A stretch of DNA of 64,000 bases from Sulfurimonas hongkongensis (GCF_000445475.1 NZ_AUPZ01000009.1:1-64000), one strand, 5' to 3'; shown: positions 26,080 through 35,533, counted from the stretch's first letter. Numbers and translations: made by a program. Notes: generated from the sequence alone by a model not told the origin.

Positions 26080-27624
26080 ATGAATAAATCACTACAGATA
26101 GTTCATGACTACCACGAGAGAACAAAACATTTCAAACATAGATATGCTCGTTCACTTGGCTTTATGGATTGGGCTACTCAACCAGACCCATTTAGAAGAT
26201 ACAAGGGTGCGAAAACTTTAAAACTTCCTCTAGCATTAGATAACTCTACTCCACCCTATCATCTACTTGATACTGACTTGCCATCAGCTCCACTTCTAAA
26301 AGAGTCTATATCTGGGCTTTTGCAGTTTTCTATGGGCATTGCCGCTTATAAAGAATCGGGTGGAAGTTCTTGGGCTGTTAGATGTAATGCCTCTAGTGGG
26401 AACTTGCACCCAACAGAAGCCTATCTTGTTCTTCCTCCTATTATGAGTGAACAAGATGGTAAAAGTAATGTTTTTCACTACTCCCCAAAAGAGCATGCAC
26501 TAGAGATGCTTGCAAGTTTTGAATCTAGCTTTTGGAATAAGCTTCCAAAAAACAGTTTTATAGTAGGACTCTCTAGCATCTCATGGCGCGAGGTTTGGAA
26601 GTATGGAGAGAGAGCATTTCGCTATACCCAGCTAGACGCTGGACACGCTTGGCAGACTTTTGTAGTATCTGCAAAGATGCTTGGATACAGAGTTACAAGA
26701 CTAGATAGTGTAAGCGATGCTGATATTTCAACTCTTTTAGGCTTATCTCAAAAGGAGAGATTTTTTGAAGATGAGCTTCCTGATATGCTCCTTGTTATCT
26801 CACCTGAGGATATAAACTCAAACTTATCTATAGATTTACTAATAGAGAGTCTTCCTCTAAAATTTGATGGCATAGCAAACAAGCTAAGTCCTTCGATGCA
26901 AGAGTGGGAGATTATCCCAAGCGTTGAGAAGGCGACATCAGAGGCACAGATAGCACGACCAAAAGTTCTAAGTAGTCAGATAACAAGAACTCCAAGCAAA
27001 GAGTCAAAAGATGTAGTGCTAAATAGACGAAGTGTTCATATGATGGATAGCTCAAGCATAACAAAGGAGCAGTTTCACACTTTACTAAGATCTATACTTG
27101 GCTCACAAGATGCAAAAGAGAACTCAGCACATTTGGTTATTTTTGTACATCGAGTAGAAAACTATGATAGTGGGCTATATATACTCGTGAGAAATCCTAA
27201 AGTCAAAGAAGATTTACAAAGAGAGCTAGATACCAAGTTTCACTGGAGTCATACAGAGTTTGGACATCTGTATATCCTTAAGTTGGGAGATTTTACCTCT
27301 ATCTCAAAAGCCATCAGCTGCTCTCAAAATATTGCAAGTGATGGCGCTTTTAGCCTTTGTATGTTGTGCAACTTTACAAATGAGCTACAAACTTATGGAG
27401 CACATAGATATAAAGAGCTTTACTGGGAGTGTGGAGCTATAGGACAGCAACTATATCTAGAAGCCACCTCTATGGGACTCTCTGGAACTGGAATCGGATG
27501 TTTTTTAGATGATGAAATTCATAAACTGCTAGGTCTTATAAGCAATCGCTTTGAGGTTTTATACAACTTTACCGTAGGGCGTGGATATGTGGATAGTCGC
27601 ATTTTAACGCGCCCACCATATTAG
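26080..27624 (+). CDS. SagB/ThcOx-type dehydrogenase (double nitroreductase domain)
   Basis: A 514-residue flavoprotein with two nitroreductase-like halves. The first has GGSSWAVRCNASSGNLHPTEAY at about residue 85-107, typical of SagB-like oxidases. The second starts at VVLNRRSVHMMD (about 308) and ends with the MGLSGTGIGCFLDDE flavin region. SagB proteins oxidise azolines in peptide maturation, but no cyclodehydratase or precursor gene lies nearby, so the substrate is unknown. No Shine-Dalgarno precedes the ATG. It is a single gene, convergent with tkt. Confidence 0.85.
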   Translation: MNKSLQIVHDYHERTKHFKHRYARSLGFMDWATQPDPFRRYKGAKTLKLPLALDNSTPPYHLLDTDLPSAPLLKESISGLLQFSMGIAAYKESGGSSWAVRCNASSGNLHPTEAYLVLPPIMSEQDGKSNVFHYSPKEHALEMLASFESSFWNKLPKNSFIVGLSSISWREVWKYGERAFRYTQLDAGHAWQTFVVSAKMLGYRVTRLDSVSDADISTLLGLSQKERFFEDELPDMLLVISPEDINSNLSIDLLIESLPLKFDGIANKLSPSMQEWEIIPSVEKATSEAQIARPKVLSSQITRTPSKESKDVVLNRRSVHMMDSSSITKEQFHTLLRSILGSQDAKENSAHLVIFVHRVENYDSGLYILVRNPKVKEDLQRELDTKFHWSHTEFGHLYILKLGDFTSISKAISCSQNIASDGAFSLCMLCNFTNELQTYGAHRYKELYWECGAIGQQLYLEATSMGLSGTGIGCFLDDEIHKLLGLISNRFEVLYNFTVGRGYVDSRILTRPPY

Positions 27625-27627
27625 AAG

Positions 27628-27651
27628 TTTATACACCAAAAGGTGTATAAA
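27628..27651. terminator. Bidirectional terminator between the SagB-like gene and tkt
   Basis: TTTATACACC/GGTGTATAAA form a 10-bp stem around AAAA, flanked by T-rich sequence on both sides, midway between the two stop codons. Confidence 0.75.
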
Positions 27652-27655
27652 TATT

Positions 27656-29575
27656 TTAGTTTATTTTTTCTAAAATAGCATCTACTGAAAAACCAAACTT
27701 CTCAAATAGTTTCTCAGCTGGAGCAGATGCACCAAAACTATCCATCCCAATAACCTCATCAGCAAGTCTATACCACTCTAAGCCGCGAGCAGCTTCTATA
27801 GCTATCTTTCTTGTGAGAGGCTTTATGATAGAGTCTATATACGACTCACTTTGCTCAATGAAGAGATCATAACAAGGGATAGAGGCAACATTTACTTTTA
27901 CGCCTATAGATTTTAACTTTGCTTTTACCTTAAGAGCAAGTTCTACTTCACTTCCACTTGCCATAAGCGTGATGCTTGGATCTTCATCGCTTGAGATCAT
28001 GTAGCCTCCACGACGAGCAGAGCCAGTAACTGCTCTTGGAAGTACAGAGAGATTTTGGCGAGAACAAACAAAGGCTGATGGTGAGTTTTTCATCTCTAAC
28101 GCCACTCTCCACGCTTGGACATTCTCAACTCCATCAGCTGGACGCCAAACATAGAAGTTTGGAAGTGCGCGAAATTGTGAGAGGTGTTCTATTGGTTGGT
28201 GAGTTGGACCATCTTCGCCAACTCCGATGCTGTCATGTGTCCAGATAAAAAAGTGCTGTATGCCACTTAGTGCAGCTAGTCTTGCAGCTGGCTTTAGGTA
28301 GTCTGAAAAGACAAAAAATGTAGCTGAAAATGGGATAAGTGGACCATAAAGAGCCATTGCATTTACGATGGAAGCCATAGCATGCTCACGGATACCAAAG
28401 TAGATATTTCTACCTTTTGGAAAGACTCCCATATCATTTAGGTTTGTTTTGTTTGATGGGCTCAAATCTGCTGAGCCTCCCAAAAAGTTTGGAAGAGCTT
28501 TAGCAATAGCGTTCATGATTTTTCCATTTGTGTTACGAGTAGCATCTGCTTTGTCAAAAGTTGGATACTCTATGCGTGAGAAGTCAGGATTTAAAAAAAC
28601 TTCTAACGCTTCGTTTTGCTCCATCAGAGGAAGAGTTTTTAAACTATGAAGCCACTCTCTCTCAAGCAAATCTCCTTTTTCTATAGCACATCTAAATCTA
28701 GCCATCACATCTTCTTCTACAAAAAACTTTTTAGTTGGATCAAATCCAGCATCTTCTTTTGCTTTAGCTATAACTTCATCGCCTAGTGGTGCACCATGAG
28801 AGTTATGCGAACCCTCTAATATTCCAGCTCCCTTGGCAATAACAGTATTTGCTATGATGATAGTCGGTTTTATATTAGTTTTTGCTCGAGACAACGCAAG
28901 ATTTATCTCATCAAAATTATGACCATCACACTCTTGTACGTCCCAGTTTTGAGACTCAAATCTTCCGCGAATATTTTCTGAAATGCTTAAATCAGTAGAA
29001 CCCTCAATAGTAATACGGTTTGAATCATATATAAGGATTAAGTTATCAAGTTTGTTGTGTCCAGCGATAGAACAAGCCTCATAAGAGATACCCTCTTCTA
29101 AATCCCCATCACCACATAAGCAGTAAACATTATGGTCTATCACTTTTGCTGTGTCTGAGTTTAATTGTTCACCTAAAAATTTTGATGCCATGGAAAAGCC
29201 AACAGCATTAGCGATACCTTGACCCAAAGGTCCTGTAGTAATCTCTATGCCTTTAGTATGTCCAAATTCTGGATGCCCCGGTGTTTTAGAGTCTAGTTGA
29301 CGGAAGTTTTTCAAGTCCTCAACTTCGAGTCCATATCCCCAAAGATAGTACAGAGAATATATAAGCCCTGTAGCGTGACCACCTGAAAACACCAATCTAT
29401 CACGATTTAGCCACTCTGGATTTTTTGGGTTGTGATTTAAATGTTCACTTAAAACCACTGCAATATCAGCAAGACCCATAGGCGCACCGGGGTGTCCTGA
29501 ATTGGCACGTTGAACCATGTCCGTTGCTAAAAACCTTATACTGTCTGCCATCTTTTGACGCATCTTATTACTCAT
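27656..29575 (-). CDS. tkt: Transketolase
   Basis: A thiamine diphosphate enzyme of the pentose phosphate and related pathways (639 residues). The N-terminal GHPGAPMGLAD, the ThDP motif GDGDLEEG and the central GIREHAM are intact. It is the last gene of the minus operon after ispA, with a 95-base gap holding a hairpin (GCAAAG...CTTTGC, about 29634-29660). AAGGAAGA lies before the ATG. Confidence 0.97.
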   Translation of the reverse strand: MSNKMRQKMADSIRFLATDMVQRANSGHPGAPMGLADIAVVLSEHLNHNPKNPEWLNRDRLVFSGGHATGLIYSLYYLWGYGLEVEDLKNFRQLDSKTPGHPEFGHTKGIEITTGPLGQGIANAVGFSMASKFLGEQLNSDTAKVIDHNVYCLCGDGDLEEGISYEACSIAGHNKLDNLILIYDSNRITIEGSTDLSISENIRGRFESQNWDVQECDGHNFDEINLALSRAKTNIKPTIIIANTVIAKGAGILEGSHNSHGAPLGDEVIAKAKEDAGFDPTKKFFVEEDVMARFRCAIEKGDLLEREWLHSLKTLPLMEQNEALEVFLNPDFSRIEYPTFDKADATRNTNGKIMNAIAKALPNFLGGSADLSPSNKTNLNDMGVFPKGRNIYFGIREHAMASIVNAMALYGPLIPFSATFFVFSDYLKPAARLAALSGIQHFFIWTHDSIGVGEDGPTHQPIEHLSQFRALPNFYVWRPADGVENVQAWRVALEMKNSPSAFVCSRQNLSVLPRAVTGSARRGGYMISSDEDPSITLMASGSEVELALKVKAKLKSIGVKVNVASIPCYDLFIEQSESYIDSIIKPLTRKIAIEAARGLEWYRLADEVIGMDSFGASAPAEKLFEKFGFSVDAILEKIN

Positions 29576-29670
29576 TGTCTTTTCTTCCTTAATTTTGTTT
29601 CATAAATGAAATTAACATTCACTTCTTAGCCTTGCAAAGGAACAACTTCCTCCGCTTTGCTTGACATTTT

Positions 29671-30531
29671 TTAAGTGTCAGAACTATTCTTGTGTCTATT
29701 TATATATCTTGTAAGTAGAGGTGAGAGTTCATAGTGCAGATTCTCATCAAAACTCTCAAGCTCATCACTAAGCTCTAAGGCTAGTGCATCTGCTTCTTTT
29801 ATAGACTCAACTAGTCCTAAAATAGTTACAAAACTATTTTTATCCCCGTCATTATTTGTTAGCTTCCCAGCCTCTTGTGAGCTCTGTGTTACATCTAATA
29901 TATCATCTTGGATTTGAAAAAGGAGTCCCAACTTGATACCAAATACATAAAGCGACTCTGCTAACTCTTCGCGACCAACTATGATAGCTCCCATCTTAAG
30001 TGAAGCGGCTATGAGTTTTGCTGTTTTGTTTGTGTGAAGAGTTTTTATATCTTCAATGCCAAGCGGTCTGTTTTCAAAGTAACAGTCCATTGCTTGACCT
30101 AAAACCATTCCGTTTAGTCCGCCATTTTTTGCAAGCTCGTCTATTAATTTTACTCTTGTGTAATCACTAAACGGTGCATTTGCTAAAACCTCAAAAGAGT
30201 AAGTATTTAATGCATCTCCCACAAGTATGGCTGTTACCTCATCATACAAAACATGCAGGGTTGGTTCTCCACGACGAAGCGGCGAGTTATCCATAGCAGG
30301 CAAATCATCATGAATAAGTGAGTAGGTATGAAGCAGTTCAACTGCATATGCCGCATATCTTGCACCAGCACTCATTAAAGGATTGTAAGCTTTTACAACT
30401 CCTAAAAGAAGTGCAGGTCTAAAGCGTTTACCACCAGCTTTAAGCATCTGCTGCAGGGCTTTTTCATATGTTGGATGGATACTCTTTGATGTTGGTAAAT
30501 TCTCTAGTAAAAAGGCTTCAAAATTTTGCAT
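29671..30531 (-). CDS. ispA: Farnesyl/geranyl diphosphate synthase
   Basis: A short-chain trans-prenyltransferase (286 residues) that makes C10-C15 diphosphates for quinones and undecaprenyl carriers. The first Asp-rich motif is DDLPAMD at about residue 82, and the second is DDILD at about 218. The KRFRPAL region near the N-terminus is conserved. It follows the PDZ gene by 34 bases. Chain length cannot be fixed from sequence alone. Confidence 0.93.
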   Translation of the reverse strand: MQNFEAFLLENLPTSKSIHPTYEKALQQMLKAGGKRFRPALLLGVVKAYNPLMSAGARYAAYAVELLHTYSLIHDDLPAMDNSPLRRGEPTLHVLYDEVTAILVGDALNTYSFEVLANAPFSDYTRVKLIDELAKNGGLNGMVLGQAMDCYFENRPLGIEDIKTLHTNKTAKLIAASLKMGAIIVGREELAESLYVFGIKLGLLFQIQDDILDVTQSSQEAGKLTNNDGDKNSFVTILGLVESIKEADALALELSDELESFDENLHYELSPLLTRYINRHKNSSDT

Positions 30532-30565
30532 GTAAAATTATATATGGACTCTTGTTAAATGGGGA

Positions 30566-31597
30566 TTAATTGGCATTGCAATTGACCACTTCCCAAATAC
30601 TCTTTTTCTCTATCTCGCCTTTTATATTTACAAAAAACTCAAAACCATCTCTTAAAAAAAGCAAGGAAGCGGCGTAGTTAAAATCATTTAAGTGAGTAGC
30701 TATATCTGTAGTTGTGCTTACTTTCTTACCATTAACCTGGATGAGTCTATCACCAACTTTTAGTCCATAACCATCAAAATCATCTCTGATTTGTGTGATA
30801 CAAAGATTTGGCGAGAAGTATATTCCTTTTTGCTCTAAAAAAGTATCACTTAGATATCCGCCGCCATATCTTTTGTTTACTCTTACTTTAAAGGTATAAT
30901 ATTTTGTGCCTCTTTTTATCTTTATGCTCTTAAATGTAGATATTTTTGAGAACAATATTTGACGCATAAGAGTAGCTGAGTTATAGACTTTTTTGCCATC
31001 TAGGCTCACTACTATATCACCCACTTTAAAAGGGTTGTTTTTATAAAAAGGATCTACTCTTTGTATTGTGACTTTTTTATTTGTATCATCAACTCTAATG
31101 CCAACATCACCATAGTCACTAGAACTTGAGCTTAAAAATCTCTCAAGATAGACTTTTTCTATGATTCCTCTATCTGTCACTATTCCTTCTAAATTACAGC
31201 AGCTATTTAAAAGTAGAGCTGGGGTTTTTGTTTTTTCACTAAATCTCGCAAAGTTATTTAAACCACTTTGTCGTTTTAATATCTTTCCCTCGATTGCACT
31301 CTTTGCATCTACAGAGGCAACTCCAAGCGCGAGATGATTGTTTATTGTAAAAGGATGTTTAAAATTATCTTTTGATTTTATAAGATAGAGATTTAAAAAA
31401 ATATCGTGTTTTAGTACCTTTGCATTTGGTTGATGGTTGGAATAGATGAGTCTTTTGCTGTTTGGTACTGAGATGTTAAGTGTAGAGTTTTTAATGGCAT
31501 TTGAGTGAGTGATTTTGAGTTTACACGAGTCGTAACCGCCTTCGCAGGCGAAGAGGTTTAAAAAAAGAAGGCTAAGAGCAAAAGCTAGCCTTAGCAT
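30566..31597 (-). CDS. Exported PDZ domain protein
   Basis: A 343-residue protein with a signal peptide that ends in LFAC, so it could be a lipoprotein. The N-terminal 130 residues are not recognised. Two PDZ-like segments follow: one at about residues 165-225 (YGDVGIRVDD ... PFKVGDIVVSLDGKKV) and one at about 245-320 (DGYGLKVGDRLIQVNGKKV). No protease catalytic triad is visible. It begins directly after the YbaB stop with no gap, so it belongs to the panD-ispA-tkt operon. Confidence 0.75.
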   Translation of the reverse strand: MLRLAFALSLLFLNLFACEGGYDSCKLKITHSNAIKNSTLNISVPNSKRLIYSNHQPNAKVLKHDIFLNLYLIKSKDNFKHPFTINNHLALGVASVDAKSAIEGKILKRQSGLNNFARFSEKTKTPALLLNSCCNLEGIVTDRGIIEKVYLERFLSSSSSDYGDVGIRVDDTNKKVTIQRVDPFYKNNPFKVGDIVVSLDGKKVYNSATLMRQILFSKISTFKSIKIKRGTKYYTFKVRVNKRYGGGYLSDTFLEQKGIYFSPNLCITQIRDDFDGYGLKVGDRLIQVNGKKVSTTTDIATHLNDFNYAASLLFLRDGFEFFVNIKGEIEKKSIWEVVNCNAN

Positions 31598-31915
31598 CTA
31601 TTTTGCTCCAAAAGGGTTCATTCCACCCATCGAACCTAACATTCCTAAAGCACTATTTTGTTGGTTTTGTAAAACCATTTTGTTTGCATCGTTAATTGCA
31701 CCAATAATGAGAATCTGTAGTGAGTCTTTGTCATCCATAAGAGAGTCATCAATGATTAAATCAATAACCTCTCCTTTACCATTAACGCTAAGCTCAACCA
31801 TTCCACCGCCACTCTTTACACTAAAAGTTTTAGATTCTAACTCAGCTTGAAGTTTTGCAGCATTCTCTTGCATACCCTCAAGTATTTTGCTCATATCGCC
31901 CATTTTGCTAAACAC
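31598..31915 (-). CDS. YbaB/EbfC nucleoid-associated protein
   Basis: A 105-residue DNA-binding dimer of the YbaB family. The N-terminal Glu/Lys-rich helix is followed by FSVKSGGGMVELSVNGKGEV, the family core. In many bacteria it lies beside dnaX and recR; here it is inside the panD-ispA operon. There is a 20-base gap to panD. Confidence 0.9.
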   Translation of the reverse strand: MFSKMGDMSKILEGMQENAAKLQAELESKTFSVKSGGGMVELSVNGKGEVIDLIIDDSLMDDKDSLQILIIGAINDANKMVLQNQQNSALGMLGSMGGMNPFGAK

Positions 31916-31935
31916 TATATCATCTCACTCTATTT

Positions 31936-32301
31936 TTATATACTTTCAGCTATATAGTCAATGTTATTATCATCATCTAAGATAACAACTTTTGGCTTGT
32001 AGTTCTCTAGCTCATCTTCACTATAAGTCGCATAAGCAACGATAATAATCTTATCACCTTTATGGACTTTTCTAGCAGCTGCACCATTTAAACAGATGTC
32101 TTTTTTACCTCGCTCACCTAAGATAATATATGTAGAAAATCGCTCACCGTTGTTGACATTTAAAATCTCAACTTTTTGTCCAACCCTCATTTTTGAAGCC
32201 TCTAAGAGCTCCTCATCTATAGTAATAGAGCCAACATAGTTTAAGTTAGCATCTGTAACAGTAGCACGGTGAATCTTGCTGTACAACATATCTATAGTCA
32301 T
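31936..32301 (-). CDS. panD: Aspartate 1-decarboxylase
   Basis: A pyruvoyl enzyme that makes beta-alanine for pantothenate and CoA (121 residues). The self-cleavage site is the Gly-Ser of YVGSITID at about residue 23-24. Lys at about residue 9 and the NGAAAR segment are conserved. It follows the ferredoxin gene by 8 bases. Confidence 0.95.
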   Translation of the reverse strand: MTIDMLYSKIHRATVTDANLNYVGSITIDEELLEASKMRVGQKVEILNVNNGERFSTYIILGERGKKDICLNGAAARKVHKGDKIIIVAYATYSEDELENYKPKVVILDDDNNIDYIAESI

Positions 32302-32309
32302 AAATCTTC

Positions 32310-32684
32310 CTACATTCCCATCTGTTTTTTCATCTCAGCTGGAGTTATTGGCTCATCCCACTGTTCTTTGTCTATCACATACTCTTTTACTACGTTTCCG
32401 CCGATAATATGCTCATCAACTATTCTATCTATTTTTTCTTTATTAAGCCCCGCATACATTATATGTCCAGGTTCAACAAGCATTACAGGACCTGATGAAC
32501 AGCGATTCAAACATGAAGTACGAATAGGCTGAACAGTTCCCATAATCCCCTCTTTCATAAGCTTTTGTGCTAAGTGCTGAAACAGATCTTGAGTCTCTGG
32601 CGTTACACATGATGGTTTTGGCATACCTGGTGGAGCTGATTGCTCACACTTAAACATATAAAATGCTGGTTGAGGAATTCCCAT
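32310..32684 (-). CDS. (2Fe-2S) thioredoxin-like ferredoxin
   Basis: A 124-residue protein of the thioredoxin-like 2Fe-2S ferredoxin family. Cysteines at about residues 13, 26, 58 and 62 ([18 protein letters not shown]) match the four cluster ligands. Its electron-transfer partner is unknown. It is the first gene of the operon that continues with panD. Confidence 0.88.
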   Translation of the reverse strand: MGIPQPAFYMFKCEQSAPPGMPKPSCVTPETQDLFQHLAQKLMKEGIMGTVQPIRTSCLNRCSSGPVMLVEPGHIMYAGLNKEKIDRIVDEHIIGGNVVKEYVIDKEQWDEPITPAEMKKQMGM

Positions 32685-32790
32685 AAATAATATCCTTAAA
32701 TTTTTGACGAGATTATAACAAAAATATAGCTATAAAATATCATAGCACAAAATAAGTTTGTTTTTTTAAGCTTGATGGTAACTTTTTGGC

Positions 32791-32796
32791 TATAAT
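32791..32796 (+). promoter_or_regulatory. Candidate -10 box for the ACP-acyltransferase region
   Basis: GGCTATAATTGAG lies 40 bases before a TTG that opens a 25-codon frame, and 119 bases before the acyltransferase ATG. Confidence 0.45.
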
Positions 32797-32835
32797 TGAG
32801 ACTTCTACTTAAAAAACAAAAAAAAGGTTAATAAC

Positions 32836-32913
32836 TTGAATAAAATACTATTTTTTGTCGATGATAGAGTGTATATGAGCTTAAGCAAAAGTTACCCTAA
32901 TACGAGACTTTAA
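32836..32913 (+). pseudogene. Short frame, possible remnant of an acyl-ligase N-terminus
   Basis: TTG preceded by AAAAAGG opens a 25-residue frame (starting MNKILFFVDDRVY) that ends one base before the ATG of the acyltransferase, in another frame. It is either a small leader that couples translation or the remaining start of a gene whose adenylation domain has been deleted. See the next feature. Confidence 0.35.
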
Positions 32914-32914
32914 G

Positions 32915-34072
32915 ATGGGTTTTAAAAATATTGAGCAAAAAGTTCTCTCTCTTTGTCCATACATCAAAGAGATTTATATAGAAAAAAAAGATGGCAAACT
33001 CTTTGCTAATATTGTACCAAACTTTGAAACTCTAAAAGCTGCAAATATCATAAATATAGAGAGTGAAATTCGCTGGTATGGAGTTGAGCTTTATAATCTA
33101 CAAGCAAAGAAGTCCCAAAAAATTTTAGGTTATAAAATTTTAAAAGATCCACAAAACAAGTTAGAAGATAAAGAGAATGAGCCCAATGATGAAATATATA
33201 AAAGTCTGAAATCTTTTCTTTACAAGATATCTCAAAAAGAAGCCACCCTTAACTCTCATCTGGAACTTGATTTAGGTCTAGACTCACTTGATTATGTAGA
33301 GCTGTTTGTTTTTTTAGAGCTAAGCTATGGCGTTGTTATAGATGAAAAAATCTTCTCTAATATTATGGTTTTTAAAGATTTGTATAACTACATAAAGACA
33401 CACAAAACTTTTGTAAAACCATCTCGTGTTCAATGGAGAGATATTTTAGATCAAAAAAAAGATGACACATTAATCTTCTCACCCATTATAATGTTCATAT
33501 ACAAAACACTCCTCTATCCACTTTTTAGGCTCTACTTTAGGCTTGAAGTAAAAGGCCGCAAGAATATCCCAAAAACATCTTGCATCATAGCTCCAACTCA
33601 TCAAAGTATGTTAGATGGTTTTTTAATTGAATCTACCCTTCCCTACTCTATACTCAAAAACACTTTCTTTTTAGCCTTTACACAAGTCTTTGGAACAAAA
33701 CTTCTTTATCCTATAGCTACACATGGTCAGACAATTCTTATAGATGCAAACATAGACTTAAAAGATACAATGCAAAGAACTGCAACTCCACTTAAGATGG
33801 GCAAAAACCTAGTTATCTTTCCTGAAGGTGCAAGAACAAGAGACAGAAAACTCTTAGAGTTTAGGCCTTTTTTTGCGATGCTTTCATCTATACATAATAT
33901 TCCTATCGTTCCAGTTATCATTGATGGAAGTTTTGAAGCACTTCCAAGTGGGAAGCTATTTCCAAGACCTAAAAAGATAAAACTGCACTATTTAGAGCCA
34001 ATATATCCACAAGATATGAGCTATGATGAACTTACAGAACTTGTAAGAGCCTCTATAGAAAAAAATCTATGA
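32915..34072 (+). CDS. Acyl carrier protein-acyltransferase fusion with ligase C-terminal remnant
   Basis: A 385-residue protein in three parts. Residues 1-90 resemble the C-terminal small domain of AMP-binding acyl ligases (VLSLCPYIKEIYI, then a KILGYKI segment) without the large domain. Residues 95-165 form an acyl carrier domain with the phosphopantetheine site LGLDSLD (Ser124). Residues 190-385 form a PlsC-type acyltransferase with HQSMLD (HX4D, His229) and FPEGAR. It could load and transfer acyl chains to lysophosphatidate or a related acceptor. No good Shine-Dalgarno precedes the ATG, so coupling to the upstream frame is likely. It overlaps the next gene by 4 bases. Confidence 0.85.
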   Translation: MGFKNIEQKVLSLCPYIKEIYIEKKDGKLFANIVPNFETLKAANIINIESEIRWYGVELYNLQAKKSQKILGYKILKDPQNKLEDKENEPNDEIYKSLKSFLYKISQKEATLNSHLELDLGLDSLDYVELFVFLELSYGVVIDEKIFSNIMVFKDLYNYIKTHKTFVKPSRVQWRDILDQKKDDTLIFSPIIMFIYKTLLYPLFRLYFRLEVKGRKNIPKTSCIIAPTHQSMLDGFLIESTLPYSILKNTFFLAFTQVFGTKLLYPIATHGQTILIDANIDLKDTMQRTATPLKMGKNLVIFPEGARTRDRKLLEFRPFFAMLSSIHNIPIVPVIIDGSFEALPSGKLFPRPKKIKLHYLEPIYPQDMSYDELTELVRASIEKNL

Positions 34073-34803
34073 GATTTTTAAAACTCTTTAAGTCTCCCTC
34101 TCTTATAGCAGCCCATAGAGGCTTTAGTCACTTCAACCCTGAAAACACTCTAAAGGCTTTAGAGTTCAGTGTAGGTCGTTGTGACTTTATAGAGATAGAT
34201 GTACAACTGAGCCGTGATAAAAAAGCAGTTATCTTTCATGATCAAACGCTAAGAAGAACTACAAATATAGACAAAGATTTTAAGGTATACGAACTAAGCT
34301 ACAAAGAGTTATCTAAGCTTGATTATGGAAGTTGGTTTGATGGCATCTATGAGCCGATGCTAGATCTTAAAACTGCTCTAGGGTTTTCAAAAAAACATAA
34401 GATGCCACTAAATATAGAGCTAAAAGATACAAGCGAATTTTGCTCTGATGCGGAATTTGTCTTCATAGTTTTGAGCTTAATTGAGAGCTTTGAGATGCAA
34501 GAAGAAATTCTTCTTTCCTCTTTTAGACATGAGTATTTAGCAATAATAAAAGAGATGCAACCAAATATCTCAACTGCAATTTTAGTAGAAGATGCACTTC
34601 CTAAAAACCCTATAGAGTATCTTGTAGCTTTAGATGCAAAGGCTTACAATATAAGCGATGAGTTAGCAGATGCCAAGACTGTAAAGAGTTTAAGAGAGAG
34701 CGATATTTTTGTAAATGTTTACACTATAAATGATGAAAAGAGAGCTAAAGAACTTTTTTTTATGGGTGTAAATGCTATCTTTAGCGATAAATTAATCAAA
34801 TGA
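34069..34803 (+). CDS. Glycerophosphodiester phosphodiesterase
   Basis: A cytoplasmic GDPD of 244 residues that releases sn-glycerol-3-phosphate from glycerophosphodiesters. AHRGF...PENT at about residue 15, EIDVQLSRD at about 40 and the HD pair after it are the catalytic motifs. Co-translation with the acyltransferase (ATGA overlap) points to phospholipid turnover. There is no signal peptide. Confidence 0.92.
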   Translation: MRFLKLFKSPSLIAAHRGFSHFNPENTLKALEFSVGRCDFIEIDVQLSRDKKAVIFHDQTLRRTTNIDKDFKVYELSYKELSKLDYGSWFDGIYEPMLDLKTALGFSKKHKMPLNIELKDTSEFCSDAEFVFIVLSLIESFEMQEEILLSSFRHEYLAIIKEMQPNISTAILVEDALPKNPIEYLVALDAKAYNISDELADAKTVKSLRESDIFVNVYTINDEKRAKELFFMGVNAIFSDKLIK

Positions 34804-34940
34804 GATTCTGCTTCTAAGCCATTAAAGCTAAAGAGTAGATTCTAAAAGCTCTATATGCTTCAAAAATTAATTTTAAGTTTCCTATCTTACTTTTTTAAAA
34901 AAGTAAGCAAAAACCTTGTCACGAGTTGCATTTTTCAGCT

Positions 34941-34965
34941 AGTTCCCACGCTCTGCGTGGGAACT
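34941..34965. repeat. Palindromic repeat family 3, copy a
   Basis: AGTTCCCACG/CGTGGGAACT is a perfect 10-bp stem around CTCTG. Copies b and c lie within 200 bases, and a diverged one lies after rplQ. Confidence 0.8.
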
Positions 34966-35011
34966 CATATGTATCTGAGTTTATAATTGAGTGCACTGAA
35001 CAATTACTAAG

Positions 35012-35076
35012 CTAGATCCTGAATCAAGTTCAGGATGACGCGTGTCTCGTCATTCCGTGCTTGACACGGAATCCAG
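35012..35076. repeat. Palindromic repeat family 2, best preserved copy
   Basis: Two hairpins sit head to head: ATCCTGAA/TTCAGGAT around TCAAG, and ATTCCGTG/CACGGAAT around CTTGA, joined by TGACG...CGTCA. Conserved loop and flank with different stems is the mark of this family. Confidence 0.8.
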
Positions 35077-35078
35077 CT

Positions 35079-35155
35079 AGTTCCCATGCTCTGCGTGGGA
35101 ACTCGTATATATCTGAGCTTAGAATTTATACACACTCCCACGCAGAGCATGGGAG
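35079..35155. repeat. Palindromic repeat family 3, copies b and c
   Basis: Copy b (35079-35103) is AGTTCCCATG paired with CGTGGGAACT, loop CTCTG. Copy c (35135-35155) is inverted, CTCCCACG with CATGGGAG, loop CAGAG. The two are about 30 bases apart. Confidence 0.75.
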
Positions 35156-35533
35156 CAAGAGAACACTTAAAAAGCTTATGCGTCAGTTGCAACATCTGCA
35201 GAGCCAAAATATAGCGAAGAAATACCGTAAAGAAAATCCAACTGTTTGAAGCGAAGCTGAGTTTTGGATTTTTAGGGATTTGTTTTCTATATTTTGGGAA
35301 CCTCACGAAGTGAGGCTCGGTAGGCGTTGCAAGAGTTTTTGTTTACTTTTTGCGAACAAAAAGTAAAGAGAGCCATAAGTACTTTAAAGTTACACAACTT
35401 TTAAAGAAGCGAGATTTTAAATCTATCTTATCACATTTCTCTTGAAGCGTGATGTATATATACACGTTGATGCTGTTATGTCATTCCACCTCAGGAGAGG
35501 TAGAACGAGAGAGGAACCTTGCCTAAAAAAACC

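Larger units (their letters stand above)
34886..35370. repeat. Gene-free stretch with terminal inverted repeats
   Basis: The left end carries a 22-base perfect palindrome (34886-34907) followed by GCAAAAACCTTG. The right end (35331-35370), read on the other strand, carries a similar TTACTTTTTG...CAAAAAGTAA hairpin followed by ACAAAAACTCTTG. So two ends about 30 bases long are inverted. Between them are copies of repeat families 2 and 3 and a CCTCACGAAGTGAGG hairpin. No transposase is present. The rest of 34804-35533 is AT-rich, with hairpins near 35448-35470 and 35484-35505. Confidence 0.5.

Noticed and set aside
26080-27624. SagB-like gene as part of a peptide-maturation (thiazole/oxazole) cluster
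   Set aside because: No cyclodehydratase, precursor peptide or exporter gene lies nearby, so a natural-product cluster is not supported.
35007-35306. Minus-strand frame of 99 residues in the repeat island
   Set aside because: It runs through copies of repeat families 2 and 3 and the element sequence, and its composition reflects hairpins rather than a protein.
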